44,936 bases of DNA from assembly GCA_002786715.1 (NCBI GenBank), contig PCTW01000038.1, positions 1 to 44,936 on the forward strand, read 5' to 3'. Below the pieces are notes generated by a model that was not told the DNA's origin, ran no database searches, and saw only the letters and a program-made list of their open reading frames with translations. How positions within the stretch are numbered: position 1 is the first letter of the stretch; each line of letters opens with the position of its first letter. The translations under genes and the position numbers were made by a program. The stretch is from Bdellovibrio sp. CG22_combo_CG10-13_8_21_14_all_39_27. Lineage in GTDB: Bacteria; Bdellovibrionota; Bacteriovoracia; Bacteriovoracales; Bacteriovoracaceae. This document shows positions 7,788 to 17,038 of the stretch, in pieces.

Positions 7788-8639
7788 TTAGCTATTTCTT
7801 TTAAAGAAGCTTACTTCACAGTTCGCGCTGTCGTATATTTTTTCATGGAGTAAGGTAAAACCTATCTCGATCAACTTTGATTTAAATGTATTTCTTTTTT
7901 CAGTATCACCATGAATTTCTATATAGATAAATTTAAATGATAAAAAGGCCTGTGGAGTTTTTTCTAAGATATTAAATTCGGCACCTTCGATGTCTATTTT
8001 TAAAAGATCAACGTTTTCTAAATGATGTTTTTTAAGGAGATCTTCCATGAGAATTGAACTTACTTCAATGGCATCTCCGGAATGATCTTGATTGTCACTA
8101 ATTCCAGAATTCCTATGATCTGCAGACACATTGAATTTAAGGCTTCCTCTTTCTCCATAGATCGCTAAATTTTCAACGCTTATTCTATCGTCTTGAAAGT
8201 GCTCATTAAGTTTTTGGGCCAATGCAGGATTTGCTTCGACTAAAACAATTTTACTAATTTTAAAATTGGCGAGAAAGAAAAGGGAAGCCATTCCTGTGTT
8301 AGCGCCTATGTCACAAACGGTTTGAATATCCTTAATTTTAAGAACCTCACCATATTCGAGACCAAAAAAAATTTCTCTGAAAGACGCCAAATCACTTTGA
8401 TCGAAAGAAAGTGGAATAACTAATTTTTGATTGTTTTTATCGACCATTTTTACATTGATTAAATAGTTCTTAAAAAAGGGATAAAGAATGTCTCCCCATT
8501 TTTTTGTTAGCCCGCGCCCATGTGTTTTATTCCAATTTAGTTTAAAAATGGGGTAGTGAATGAGAATTTTCAATTTCTGAATTGGCCCTAGGTTATAGTG
8601 CTCAGAAAAGTTATTCACATTGTCTAAAAATTGACTCAT
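7788..8639 (-). CDS. FkbM family SAM-dependent methyltransferase
   Basis: The 283-residue protein carries a SAM-binding motif DIGANTG at 110-116, the acidic end of the second strand VLVEANP, and the FkbM hallmark DLLKIDIEGAE at 211-221. FkbM-type enzymes O-methylate sugars, polyketides and other metabolites; the substrate here is not predictable. The first 100 residues contain the usual FkbM lead-in with a phenylalanine-rich segment. The start is ATG at 8639 behind TTAGGATG. The gene lies between two copies of the GNAT 3' end and converges on the intact GNAT gene with only 5 bases between stops, which suggests it arrived by insertion or by duplication and rearrangement. Confidence 0.9.
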   Translation of the reverse strand: MSQFLDNVNNFSEHYNLGPIQKLKILIHYPIFKLNWNKTHGRGLTKKWGDILYPFFKNYLINVKMVDKNNQKLVIPLSFDQSDLASFREIFFGLEYGEVLKIKDIQTVCDIGANTGMASLFFLANFKISKIVLVEANPALAQKLNEHFQDDRISVENLAIYGERGSLKFNVSADHRNSGISDNQDHSGDAIEVSSILMEDLLKKHHLENVDLLKIDIEGAEFNILEKTPQAFLSFKFIYIEIHGDTEKRNTFKSKLIEIGFTLLHEKIYDSANCEVSFFKRNS

Positions 8640-8690
8640 AGATCATCCTAATCAAAAAATTTATTTGTTTATTTTATATCATTAAAGAAA

Positions 8691-8765
8691 TTACTCAAAA
8701 TCGAATTGCGAGAGGAATCCATGGGTTTTGGGCCACTTAGTATCGTTATGAGAAAATCTCTCTAG
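8691..8765 (+). pseudogene. Remnant of a second GNAT gene (3' end)
   Basis: In frame, this stretch reads LLKIELREESMGFGPLSIVM followed by RKSL and a TAG stop. The last 16 residues equal the C-terminus of the GNAT protein encoded at 7321-7782 except for one Ile-to-Leu change. The preceding KIELR resembles the strand that precedes the NxxAxxLYExxGF motif in GNAT enzymes, with about 14 codons missing between. No start or ribosome site belongs to it. It also contains copy 2 of the 47-base direct repeat (8718-8764). Confidence 0.75.
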
Positions 8766-8870
8766 CGTTGCGACAAAAATACTGGCCTGAAATCATCTTA
8801 CAGGGCCTTCTCAAAGCAAAAATTCAGTTGTACAACTCAGAGGGCCTGTGTCACGATTAATGAGGTTTAC

Positions 8871-8921
8871 ATGACCGACATACACACACTAGTAATTTTA
8901 CGGCAAAGGGATGGCCAGTGA
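8871..8921 (+). CDS. Possible 16-codon leader peptide overlapping the smc start
   Basis: ATG at 8871 is preceded by TGAGGT at five bases, a good ribosome site, and the frame (MTDIHTLVILRQRDGQ) stops at TGA 8919-8921, overlapping the GTG start of smc by two bases. Such an overlap would couple smc translation to the leader. It may equally be chance, since smc has its own AAAGGG seven bases before GTG. Confidence 0.35.
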   Translation: MTDIHTLVILRQRDGQ

Positions 8922-11900
8922 AGTTAAAACGTTTAATTATTCAGGGCTTTAAGTCCTTTAAAGATCGTTCTGTTATTCATTTTGATGATGGGATCACCGG
9001 TATTGTTGGACCTAATGGTTGCGGCAAGTCAAATATCGTTGATGCTTTATTCTGGGTAATGGGAGAGCAATCAGCAAAGCACCTTCGTGGTTCAACCATG
9101 AAAGATGTGATTTTTTCTGGTTCTTCTAAGTACACTCCGGGCGGCTTCGCTGAAGCGACTCTGGTTTTGGAAAACACGAACGGTAAACACATTCACATTA
9201 ACAACAAAGTTTCTTCACCAACTGAAATTCAATTAACTCGTAAGCTTTATCGCAACGGTGAGACTGAATATCGTATCAATGGTGAGCCTTGTCGTCTGAA
9301 AGACATTCAAGAAGTCTTCATGGACACAGGGGCGGGTGCTAAATCTTATTCAATTATCGCTCAGGGTGAGATCAACCGGTTGGTTCAGGCCAAGCCGGAA
9401 GAGCGTCGGATGATGATTGAAGAAGTGGCAGGAATTACGAAATTTAAACTTCGTAAGCGTGAGTCGATGAAAAAAATCGAACAAACGCAAGCGAACCTCG
9501 CTCGTCTTCAAGATCTTCAACAAGAAATTGAGAAAAATCTTAAGTCACTTGAGAAGCAAGCTGAAAAAGCTGAGCGTGCTCGTACTTTAAGAGAGAAAAT
9601 TCAGCGAAATGAATTGGTAGTTACTTCTCATCGCGTTTTTGAAGCACTCAAAAATTTCAGAGAGGGACGCAATCGAATTAATGAACTCACGTTAGAAGTT
9701 GAAAATTCAAAAATTGCTAAAGATGCACTTGAGATTTCGTTGGAAGACGAGAGAATTCAAAGAGAAGACAAAACAGCGAAGCTGGATGACCTTCAAAAAG
9801 AATACAACGAAGTTTCAAAGAAATTAGCGGCTGCTGAAGAGCGCCTTAATTATCTTGCCAAGTCGCTTACAGAAAAAGAGAAGCAAGCAGACGCCAAAGC
9901 TCGTGAAAACGAAGAAATTCTTCAAGAAATTGAGAATAGAAAACTTCGTCTTCAAGAACTTGAAGCTGAAAAAGAGCGTCTTGTCTCTCAAAATGAGGAA
10001 GCTCAAGACTTATCAGATCTCGAAGATCGCGTGACGATGCTCAAGGATCAAATCGAATCAAAAGATGAAGATTCGAGAAGCAAAGAAGCTGAACTGCTTG
10101 ACCTCAAAAAAGAGTGGCAAGAGCTTGATCAACTTCTTTTCAGAAATAATTCAAAGCTCGAAGAGTACTCAGCACAGCTTCAAGATTTAACGACAGAAGT
10201 TGAAGCGCTCGAAAAGCAATATTCAGGTGTTTCTGGTCAAATGCAAAAGGAACGCGAAATCGTTCAAGCGGCAGAAGTCAAAACATCTGAGCTGATGGAA
10301 AAAGAATCTGAACTTAAATTGAGCCTTCACGAGAACGAAGCAGCTCTTAAAGAATCAGAAGATAAGTCTAAGAATCTTTCTCGTTCACTTATCCAAACGG
10401 AATCAAAGATTTCTTCTTTGAAAGAAATCAATGCCTCTCTTGAAGGAGTGAAGTCTGGAACCAAAGATTTCTTAGAAGAAAATGGAACTGAAAACTTTAA
10501 TTTATTGGGCCAACTCTTGCACTGTGAGTCTCAATACTCAAAAGCAGTAGAGGCTTTATTAAAAGATTGGATTGATTATTTAGTATCTCTGAACGGCGAG
10601 TACCAAACTTTATTTTCATGGATCGAAGGCAAAGATTCGGGACTCGACGTTCTCATACCTCATAACAAAGGAATGAGAGCATCGGAAGCGCTTGAACGTC
10701 TCCGCGTTAATGGATGTACTGATATCATTTCACTCAAAGATATTTTAAAAATTGAAGGTGCTGATATGAGTCGCTTTGAGCTTATGCTCGAAGGATTCTA
10801 TATTGTTCCAGATTTAACACGTGAATTGGCCGAGTCTTTGAATACTGATATTCAGTTTAAAGCAATCTGTAATACAGACGGCACGATTATGGTTAAGCAT
10901 ACTGCTGGTTCAAAAATACTTTCAGTCAAAGGCACTCAAGACCAAGGTCTTGGAGTTGTTGAAAGAACAGCACATATCACAGAGCTTGAAGAAACCCTTA
11001 TTTCTCTCAAAGCAGAAAATGAGCTTGTTCAAACAGAACTTGATCGTTTAGCTGAAGTTGTTCAGACTCAAAGAGTTGAGTTGGAGCAAGTTAGAACTGA
11101 ATTGATTGAATCAAAGTCGTTATTAGCTTCTAAAAAATCGGCTATGGAATCAAAACTTCAAAGTTTTGAAACGGCCAATTCACGCCTCAATATACTTCAA
11201 AATAGAAAAACTGAAATTTCTAAGCAACGCCTTGAAATTTTGGAAAGTGAAGATAAGCACAATAAACATGCTGATAGCCTAAAGTCTCAAATTGAAGAGA
11301 TGGATGCTGATCTTGAAACATTGAAAGAAGATCTTTCAATGTTGCGCGACCAATATTCTCAAGATCGTGAAGAACTTGTGGCCAAGCAAATGGCGCTTAA
11401 GAGCTTTGAAGATCGCATGAAGTCAATTGACTCCCAAATGAGTGATGTTGATGGAGTGATCGCTCGTCAAGACCAAAGAAGATTGGCGAATATTCAAGCG
11501 ATTGAAACTTTTAATACTGAAATTGAGCAAACTGAAACTGATCTTAAGGATCTTGAAGAACAAAATCGTCAGTCAGCCTCAGAGCTTTCTGACCAAGAAG
11601 AAGTTCTCAGCATGCTTAAGGATGATCTTGTTCAACTCTTGCATCAGATGCAAACTAGAGAAGATCAAGTTAAAGACCTTAATCAGAGAGTTAATAAAGC
11701 CGAAAAAGAGAAAGTTGAGATCGAAGGAAAGCTTGGCCATTATCTTGTTGAAGAAGAGCAAGTGGTTAAAGATATTTTTGAGAAATATCAAATCGATTTA
11801 CGTCAATCTCTTGGTGGATTCCTTGAGTATTCAGAAGATGAGTATCTTGAACTGAGAGATGTGTCTTCAATGTACACAATCTTAACTGAAGATGGGACAA

Positions 11901-12595
11901 AGGAAATTGTTAAGATCCCTTATGAATTCCACCGTCGTTATGGTCAAGATCTTAAGGAATGTGAGCATAAATTTAAGAATTATAAGACAGAGCTCGCTCG
12001 TATGGGTGAGATCAATTGGCAAGCGATTGAAGATTACGAGAGACAAAAGCTTCGCTTTGATTTCTTGAGTATTCAGGAAACTGAGCTTAAGCAATCTCTT
12101 GAGGATCTCAATCGCGCCATCAGTCACATTGATGAGAAGTCGAAAATTAGATTTAAAGGTGCCTTTGAAGAAGTGAATACTCGCTTTGAAAAAGTATTCC
12201 CAATTATTTTTGGTGGTGGTTCAGCAAGACTCAATATCGTAGGTGACTTAAATGATGCCGATTGCGGAATTGATATTATCGCTCAACCTCCTGGCAAGAA
12301 AATGCAAAATATCAACCTTATGTCTGGTGGAGAGAAAGCTCTTACTGCTGTAAGTTTGATCTTCTCTATTTTCTTAGTGAAGCCATCTCCTTTCTGTCTT
12401 CTTGACGAAGTTGATGCTCCACTTGATGACGCCAACGTTGGTCGCTTTAACGAGCTTTTAAGAGAAATGAGTAAGGAATCACAATTCATTCTCATTACTC
12501 ACAATAAAAAGACAATGGAATTGAACGACACTTTATACGGTGTCACAATGCAAGAGCCTGGTGTTTCTAAGGCCGTTTCTGTTCAGCTTCACTAG
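8918..12595 (+). CDS. smc: Chromosome segregation protein SMC
   Basis: SMC forms the ATP-driven condensin ring that compacts and separates chromosomes. The 1225-residue protein has the full layout: N-terminal Walker A GPNGCGKS at 31-38, a long coiled coil (about 165-500), a hinge at roughly 510-680, the return coiled coil to about 1000, and the C-terminal half of the ATPase with signature MSGGEKALTA starting at 1135 and Walker B LLDEVDAPLDD from 1161. It is slightly longer than typical bacterial SMC (about 1150-1190). The start is GTG at 8918. lolA follows after seven bases. scpA and scpB, its partners, are not in the window. Confidence 0.98.
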   Translation: MKLKRLIIQGFKSFKDRSVIHFDDGITGIVGPNGCGKSNIVDALFWVMGEQSAKHLRGSTMKDVIFSGSSKYTPGGFAEATLVLENTNGKHIHINNKVSSPTEIQLTRKLYRNGETEYRINGEPCRLKDIQEVFMDTGAGAKSYSIIAQGEINRLVQAKPEERRMMIEEVAGITKFKLRKRESMKKIEQTQANLARLQDLQQEIEKNLKSLEKQAEKAERARTLREKIQRNELVVTSHRVFEALKNFREGRNRINELTLEVENSKIAKDALEISLEDERIQREDKTAKLDDLQKEYNEVSKKLAAAEERLNYLAKSLTEKEKQADAKARENEEILQEIENRKLRLQELEAEKERLVSQNEEAQDLSDLEDRVTMLKDQIESKDEDSRSKEAELLDLKKEWQELDQLLFRNNSKLEEYSAQLQDLTTEVEALEKQYSGVSGQMQKEREIVQAAEVKTSELMEKESELKLSLHENEAALKESEDKSKNLSRSLIQTESKISSLKEINASLEGVKSGTKDFLEENGTENFNLLGQLLHCESQYSKAVEALLKDWIDYLVSLNGEYQTLFSWIEGKDSGLDVLIPHNKGMRASEALERLRVNGCTDIISLKDILKIEGADMSRFELMLEGFYIVPDLTRELAESLNTDIQFKAICNTDGTIMVKHTAGSKILSVKGTQDQGLGVVERTAHITELEETLISLKAENELVQTELDRLAEVVQTQRVELEQVRTELIESKSLLASKKSAMESKLQSFETANSRLNILQNRKTEISKQRLEILESEDKHNKHADSLKSQIEEMDADLETLKEDLSMLRDQYSQDREELVAKQMALKSFEDRMKSIDSQMSDVDGVIARQDQRRLANIQAIETFNTEIEQTETDLKDLEEQNRQSASELSDQEEVLSMLKDDLVQLLHQMQTREDQVKDLNQRVNKAEKEKVEIEGKLGHYLVEEEQVVKDIFEKYQIDLRQSLGGFLEYSEDEYLELRDVSSMYTILTEDGTKEIVKIPYEFHRRYGQDLKECEHKFKNYKTELARMGEINWQAIEDYERQKLRFDFLSIQETELKQSLEDLNRAISHIDEKSKIRFKGAFEEVNTRFEKVFPIIFGGGSARLNIVGDLNDADCGIDIIAQPPGKKMQNINLMSGGEKALTAVSLIFSIFLVKPSPFCLLDEVDAPLDDANVGRFNELLREMSKESQFILITHNKKTMELNDTLYGVTMQEPGVSKAVSVQLH

Positions 12596-12602
12596 AGGCA
12601 AA

Positions 12603-13208
12603 ATGAAGAAACTTCTTTTTTTAATTTCTCTACTTTTATCTGCGGCTACTTTTGCCGCAGATTCTTTTCTCCCTTTGAGCTTTGAAGCCCAGTTTACTCA
12701 AATCTATATTAGCGCCAAATCTGGAGCTGAGAAAAAAAGCACTGGAGTTCTTCAGTATAAATATCCTGGGCGCATATATTTTGAGGTGAAAGAGCCCGAT
12801 CAAGTTCTCTTTATTTCTAATCTAGAGCGTTCTTGGTATTACACCCCTCCTCCAATTCCAGGGGAGTCTGGAGAAGTGACGATCAGTAAAAGTACAGACA
12901 ATCCATTGCTTAAGTTTTTAGATAGTCTTAAGTCTGGCTTGAAGAATGGAAAACTCTACAACGTTGTTGAAGAAAAGAATAAAGTTCAACTGACCTTCCA
13001 TGAGCAACCTCGCAAGGACATCGGCATTAATCAGGCCCAGATGTTTTTTGGAAAAGCGATAAACTTCTCGGATCTCCAGGAGTTATTGCTAGTCTATCCC
13101 TCAGGAAAAAGAGTTACTTTTAAGCTTACAAAAATTAACACAAAACCAGCTTTTAAAGATGAAAGCTTCGTCTTTAAGATTCCTGAAAACACAAGAATAT
13201 CTCGTTAA
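12603..13208 (+). CDS. lolA: Outer membrane lipoprotein carrier protein LolA
   Basis: LolA shuttles lipoproteins across the periplasm from the LolCDE transporter to the outer membrane. The 201-residue product starts with a signal peptide ending ATFAA, followed by a LolA-like body: FEAQFTQIYISA, STGVLQYKYPGRIYFEV, then LLKFLDSLKSGLKN and a C-terminal VTFKLTKINTKPAF. ATG at 12603 is preferred; AGAGG overlapping the smc stop codon is its ribosome site. A longer frame from 12540 would run into smc and lacks a signal peptide at its start. It is probably cotranscribed with smc. Its stop codon directly abuts the stop codon of the opposing transglycosylase gene. Confidence 0.88.
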   Translation: MKKLLFLISLLLSAATFAADSFLPLSFEAQFTQIYISAKSGAEKKSTGVLQYKYPGRIYFEVKEPDQVLFISNLERSWYYTPPPIPGESGEVTISKSTDNPLLKFLDSLKSGLKNGKLYNVVEEKNKVQLTFHEQPRKDIGINQAQMFFGKAINFSDLQELLLVYPSGKRVTFKLTKINTKPAFKDESFVFKIPENTRISR

Positions 13209-15296
13209 TTATTTAACATGAATGAGTTGTTGCAGAGTCGTTTTAAACTTCTTTTTGGCATCAATTCTCTTATAGACCATTAAATTGCGTAGAATCAATT
13301 TCACGTAGGTTTTTGTTTCTTCATAGGGAATAGATTCGATAAATTCCAGATAATCGCCATCAAACCGAGACTTTAGCCAATTTTTAACGACATTCTCTCC
13401 AGCATTATAACTCGCGGCCGTGATGATAATATTATTATCATAGTCAGAGAGATGATCTTTTAAGAGCGCACAGCCAAGGGGAAGATTGATGCTTGGATCG
13501 TAGAGATCTTGAAACTTTTTATAGGGAATTTTAAGCCCGCGAGAAAGTTGAGCAGCTTTTTCTGGAATCATTTGCATCAATCCAAAAGCATCAGCACTAC
13601 TTCTTATATAAGTATTAAAAGCAGATTCCTGACGAATGATGGCCTTAACTAGAGCTGGCTCGACACCAAAACGTTCACCACAATGAGTAGCGATTTCCGA
13701 TTGATAAGCAATTGGAAAAACCGTTTCAATATGATCTTCAAGAAAATCGTTTCTCTTGTCACTGGGGATTTTAAAGAATTGTGTCATTCCCCCGTCATAG
13801 TGTTGAGCACGACGGTAAAGAGGAAGGAGATCTTTAATTTTTGAATAATCCGACACATTTTGAAAAAGATAATCAAGATAGTTGCGAGCGAGATCGCGCT
13901 CACCTGTCACGATTAGCCAATCCAATGTTGTATCTTCAAGGCCATCATCTTTACTATCGCGAATGGGCTCAAGTTCTAAGCCACTTTCAATTGAACCTAT
14001 CAGTCCGTAAAAGCCGTAGGGATCAGTTTCTTGGAGCTTTTCGTAGATGCGATTGGCATCGGAGCGAAGCTTCTGCTGATCGAGAGATTTTGCCCACCAG
14101 AAAAGAGTCTTAATTTTAAAGTAGTAATCATCTGTCGTGTTGGAGTAGAGCGAGAATTTTTCAGTCGCCTTCTTATAGTCTTTATTTGTGTAAGCAATCC
14201 AGCCAATATTCCAAAGAATATTGTTCTTGAGATCTTTATCTTTAATATCGAGATCTTCAACTTTTGAGAAATAAGTGAGAGCTTTCGCGGATTGTTTCTT
14301 TTCAAGCTCCATAGAGCCGAGAACGAAATAGGTTAAAGCTTTTTGATCGAGACTGAAATTATTTTCTTTTATCAGTTGGAGCAGAATTTTTTCACCTTCA
14401 TTTCTTTGATTCTTAGTCCAAACGGCCCTCGCATGAGCTATGGCGGCATCAATTTTGTAAGAGTTCCAAGTTGAAAAATCTTTCTTTGACCACTTTTTAA
14501 GAATGGAATACATGGCCCAAGATTTTTTGAGATAATTGGCCGTATCTCTATCGAGTTTGTAGGTATTTTTCCATCTTTCAAAAGCATCATAGCGTTGAGA
14601 GGCGTTTAAATTGTCATTATTTGCAGTTTTCCAATAGTACTTACGGGCATTGCTAAATTCTCGCATTTTCTCAAAGTCTCTTCCCATGGCAAACCAATCT
14701 TCAGGCTGAGAACTCGACTTAAACCTTGGCGATAAAGCGAGGTTGAGCTGAGAGATATTGTTTATGAGCTCTTGGTTTTTTGTTCTCTGTGCACTGGCGA
14801 CTGCTAAGGCCATGTACTTTTCTTGATCCATCTTAATTTTTTTATTTTGAGAGAGAACTAAAGCAGCTTTTGTTATTTCTTCATAGAGATTATTTTTTTG
14901 AGCGAGCGGAAGAATTATATTTGAAAGTTCTTCAGCCAACCATTGTGGTGAAGTTTCAAAGAGATTATTCATTCTTGTTTTAAGCTCATCTCTAGAGAAA
15001 GAGCAAACTTTCAAAGATTGAGCAGCGGCCAGATCTTTCAAGGGAAAGTTATTGTAACTCGCCAGATATTTAAAGCGCGCACAGGCGTGGAAGAAGTTCT
15101 TCTCCTGAGTAAAGAGCTTGGCTTTAGTGTAACTTGAGGCCAGCCTTTCGCCTTCAGTAAGATCTTGGCGCTCAACTTGTTCCTTATTATGGATAGAGAC
15201 TTCACTAATAAAATCTTTTTGTGGAGGGCGAACAAGTGAGCTGCTTTGGCAGGCCACAAGGGCAATAAGTAGTGGAAAATATTTATTGTATTTCAT
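13209..15296 (-). CDS. slt: Soluble lytic transglycosylase-like lipoprotein (Slt type)
   Basis: This enzyme cleaves the glycan strands of peptidoglycan to give 1,6-anhydromuramyl ends. The 695-residue protein has a lipoprotein signal peptide (IALVAC), a long helical repeat region (about 60-520) with TPR-like pairs such as NARKYYWKTANNDNL, and a C-terminal SLT domain: VKAIIRQESAFN with catalytic Glu near 556, SSADAFGLMQMIPEKA, and AAASYNAG-type motif TAASYNAGENVVKNW. The architecture matches Slt70. The lipid anchor would tie it to the membrane rather than leave it soluble. It is divergent from rimO and converges, with no spacer, on lolA. Confidence 0.93.
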   Translation of the reverse strand: MKYNKYFPLLIALVACQSSSLVRPPQKDFISEVSIHNKEQVERQDLTEGERLASSYTKAKLFTQEKNFFHACARFKYLASYNNFPLKDLAAAQSLKVCSFSRDELKTRMNNLFETSPQWLAEELSNIILPLAQKNNLYEEITKAALVLSQNKKIKMDQEKYMALAVASAQRTKNQELINNISQLNLALSPRFKSSSQPEDWFAMGRDFEKMREFSNARKYYWKTANNDNLNASQRYDAFERWKNTYKLDRDTANYLKKSWAMYSILKKWSKKDFSTWNSYKIDAAIAHARAVWTKNQRNEGEKILLQLIKENNFSLDQKALTYFVLGSMELEKKQSAKALTYFSKVEDLDIKDKDLKNNILWNIGWIAYTNKDYKKATEKFSLYSNTTDDYYFKIKTLFWWAKSLDQQKLRSDANRIYEKLQETDPYGFYGLIGSIESGLELEPIRDSKDDGLEDTTLDWLIVTGERDLARNYLDYLFQNVSDYSKIKDLLPLYRRAQHYDGGMTQFFKIPSDKRNDFLEDHIETVFPIAYQSEIATHCGERFGVEPALVKAIIRQESAFNTYIRSSADAFGLMQMIPEKAAQLSRGLKIPYKKFQDLYDPSINLPLGCALLKDHLSDYDNNIIITAASYNAGENVVKNWLKSRFDGDYLEFIESIPYEETKTYVKLILRNLMVYKRIDAKKKFKTTLQQLIHVK

Positions 15297-15377
15297 AGTA
15301 AAAAGTCTAACAGACCCCGTACTATTGTCAACCTATTGAAATTACAAGAAAAGCTAGACAGTTTGATTTGAGCATTT

Positions 15378-15407
15378 TTTACACAAGCCTTTGAAATAAC
15401 ATATCTT
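15378..15407 (+). promoter_or_regulatory. Candidate promoter for rimO
   Basis: TTTACA (15378-15383) is followed after 18 bases by TATCTT (15402-15407), matching five and four of six consensus positions. It lies about 43 bases before the rimO ATG at 15450, in the divergent region shared with the transglycosylase gene. Confidence 0.4.
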
Positions 15408-15449
15408 TCGCGATAAGAATCCCCATTCAATTTTAAGGGGTCTTAGCCA

Positions 15450-16844
15450 ATGCAAGTCGAAACAACAGGTCGAAAAAAAGTTTTTCTCAATCGCTCAGTT
15501 TTTTTCACGTCCCTCGGATGTTCTAAGAACTTAGTAGATTCTCAAGTCATGCTTGGTTACTTAGGCCTAGATGGTTTTAGTGTTGTGAAAGAACCTCAAG
15601 AAGCAGAAGTGATCATCGTTAATACCTGCTCATTTATTGAAGCCTCAAAAAAAGAATCCATTGATACTATTTTAGAATTGTCGGAAAACAAAGATCCTGA
15701 AGTCGGAAAATGCCAAGCCTTAGTTGTTTCAGGATGTATGGCGCAGAGATATACAAATGCACTTGAGGAAGAAATGCCTGAGGTTGATTTGATTATAGGC
15801 ACAGGCGAGTACAATAAAATTGTAACACTCTTAAAAGCTTTTGAAGAAGGATCTCTCAAAGTAAAAAGTCATGTAGAAATTCCAAAATTTATTCACACTG
15901 AATACGATCCGAGACTTAACACTTCTCCATCTTATATGGCGTGGTTGAAAATTTCAGAAGGCTGTAATCGCAACTGTACCTTCTGTATTATTCCAACCAT
16001 TCGAGGACGCTTAAGATCGCGTTCTGTCGATTCGCTCGTCGCAGAAGCCCAAAATTTGGCCGTTTCGGGAGTGAAGGAACTCAATATTATCTCGCAAGAT
16101 CTCTCTGATTACGGAGTAGACCTTTCAGAAGAGAATAATCTTTTTCAACTTTTAAGCAAGCTTGAAGCAGTTGAAGGGATTGAATGGGTTAGACTTTATT
16201 ATTATTACCCAGATGAATTGACTAATGAAGTGATCGACTTGATCGCACGTTCTAAAAAAATTGTTCACTACCTTGATATGCCCGTTCAGCATTTCGCCAA
16301 CAATGTTTTAAAGCGCATGAATAGAAAAATCACAGGTGAAAAAATTCACGATAGGATTGCACGCTTGAGATCGACTATACCTGAAATGGTTATTCGCACA
16401 TCTATCATCGTCGGTTTCCCCGGCGAAACAGAAGAAGATTTTGAAGCTTTGCTTGAAGGTGTGAAAACGGCTCGCTTTAATCATTTAGGTATCTTTAGAT
16501 ATTCTGATGAAGAGGGAACTCCTGCCTTTAAGCTTAATCCAAAAGTTCCTCAGGAACTTATTGAGGAACGCTTTGATCGTCTCTATGAAGTGCAAAAAGA
16601 AATAGCTCGTGAATTGAATCAACAAATGGTTGGCAAAATTTTTGATGTTGTCATTGAGGGCGAGCACGAAGAAACTGATCTTCTCATCAAAGCGAGACAT
16701 GCTGGCCAGGCACCAGATATTGATGGAAATGTTTTAATCAATGATACCAACGGGGCCATCTTAAAAGTTGGGGATTTCGTGAAAGTACGAATTACTGAAT
16801 CCTTAGACTTTGATCTGGTGGGCAAGGTCGAGCTCGCTCAATAG
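15450..16844 (+). CDS. rimO: Ribosomal protein S12 methylthiotransferase RimO
   Basis: RimO adds a methylthio group to an aspartate of ribosomal protein S12 and is a radical-SAM enzyme with two 4Fe-4S clusters. The 464-residue protein shows the N-terminal cluster cysteines C24 (in LGCSKNLVDSQ, the RimO-type motif), C60 and C96, the radical-SAM CxxxCxxC at C172, C176 and C179 (EGCNRNCTFC), and a C-terminal TRAM domain from about 400. GCSKNLVDS distinguishes it from MiaB. AAGGGG lies about ten bases before the ATG. It is probably a single-gene unit. Confidence 0.95.
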   Translation: MQVETTGRKKVFLNRSVFFTSLGCSKNLVDSQVMLGYLGLDGFSVVKEPQEAEVIIVNTCSFIEASKKESIDTILELSENKDPEVGKCQALVVSGCMAQRYTNALEEEMPEVDLIIGTGEYNKIVTLLKAFEEGSLKVKSHVEIPKFIHTEYDPRLNTSPSYMAWLKISEGCNRNCTFCIIPTIRGRLRSRSVDSLVAEAQNLAVSGVKELNIISQDLSDYGVDLSEENNLFQLLSKLEAVEGIEWVRLYYYYPDELTNEVIDLIARSKKIVHYLDMPVQHFANNVLKRMNRKITGEKIHDRIARLRSTIPEMVIRTSIIVGFPGETEEDFEALLEGVKTARFNHLGIFRYSDEEGTPAFKLNPKVPQELIEERFDRLYEVQKEIARELNQQMVGKIFDVVIEGEHEETDLLIKARHAGQAPDIDGNVLINDTNGAILKVGDFVKVRITESLDFDLVGKVELAQ

Positions 16845-17038
16845 TCTCAATTGTAAAGAAATGTAAACATCTGAAAACAGGTTAATCACTAGTTAACTTC
16901 TAGCTGCCATTGATCGTTGCCACCTTTAAACTATGGTTTAAGGGACTTGCACCGGCAAAAATTACCTATCTGACTGATTTTATTCAAATAACAACAAAGC
17001 CATAAAAATTTAAATTAAACGACCGATAATAGGAAAGT

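Noticed and set aside
12540-12602. A longer start for lolA inside smc
   Set aside because: The added 21 residues would precede the signal peptide; ATG at 12603 gives a proper signal peptide and has AGAGG.
15420-15445. CCCC and GGGG near the rimO ribosome site, which might sequester it
   Set aside because: Only four pairs can form, so the structure is too weak to support a regulatory claim.
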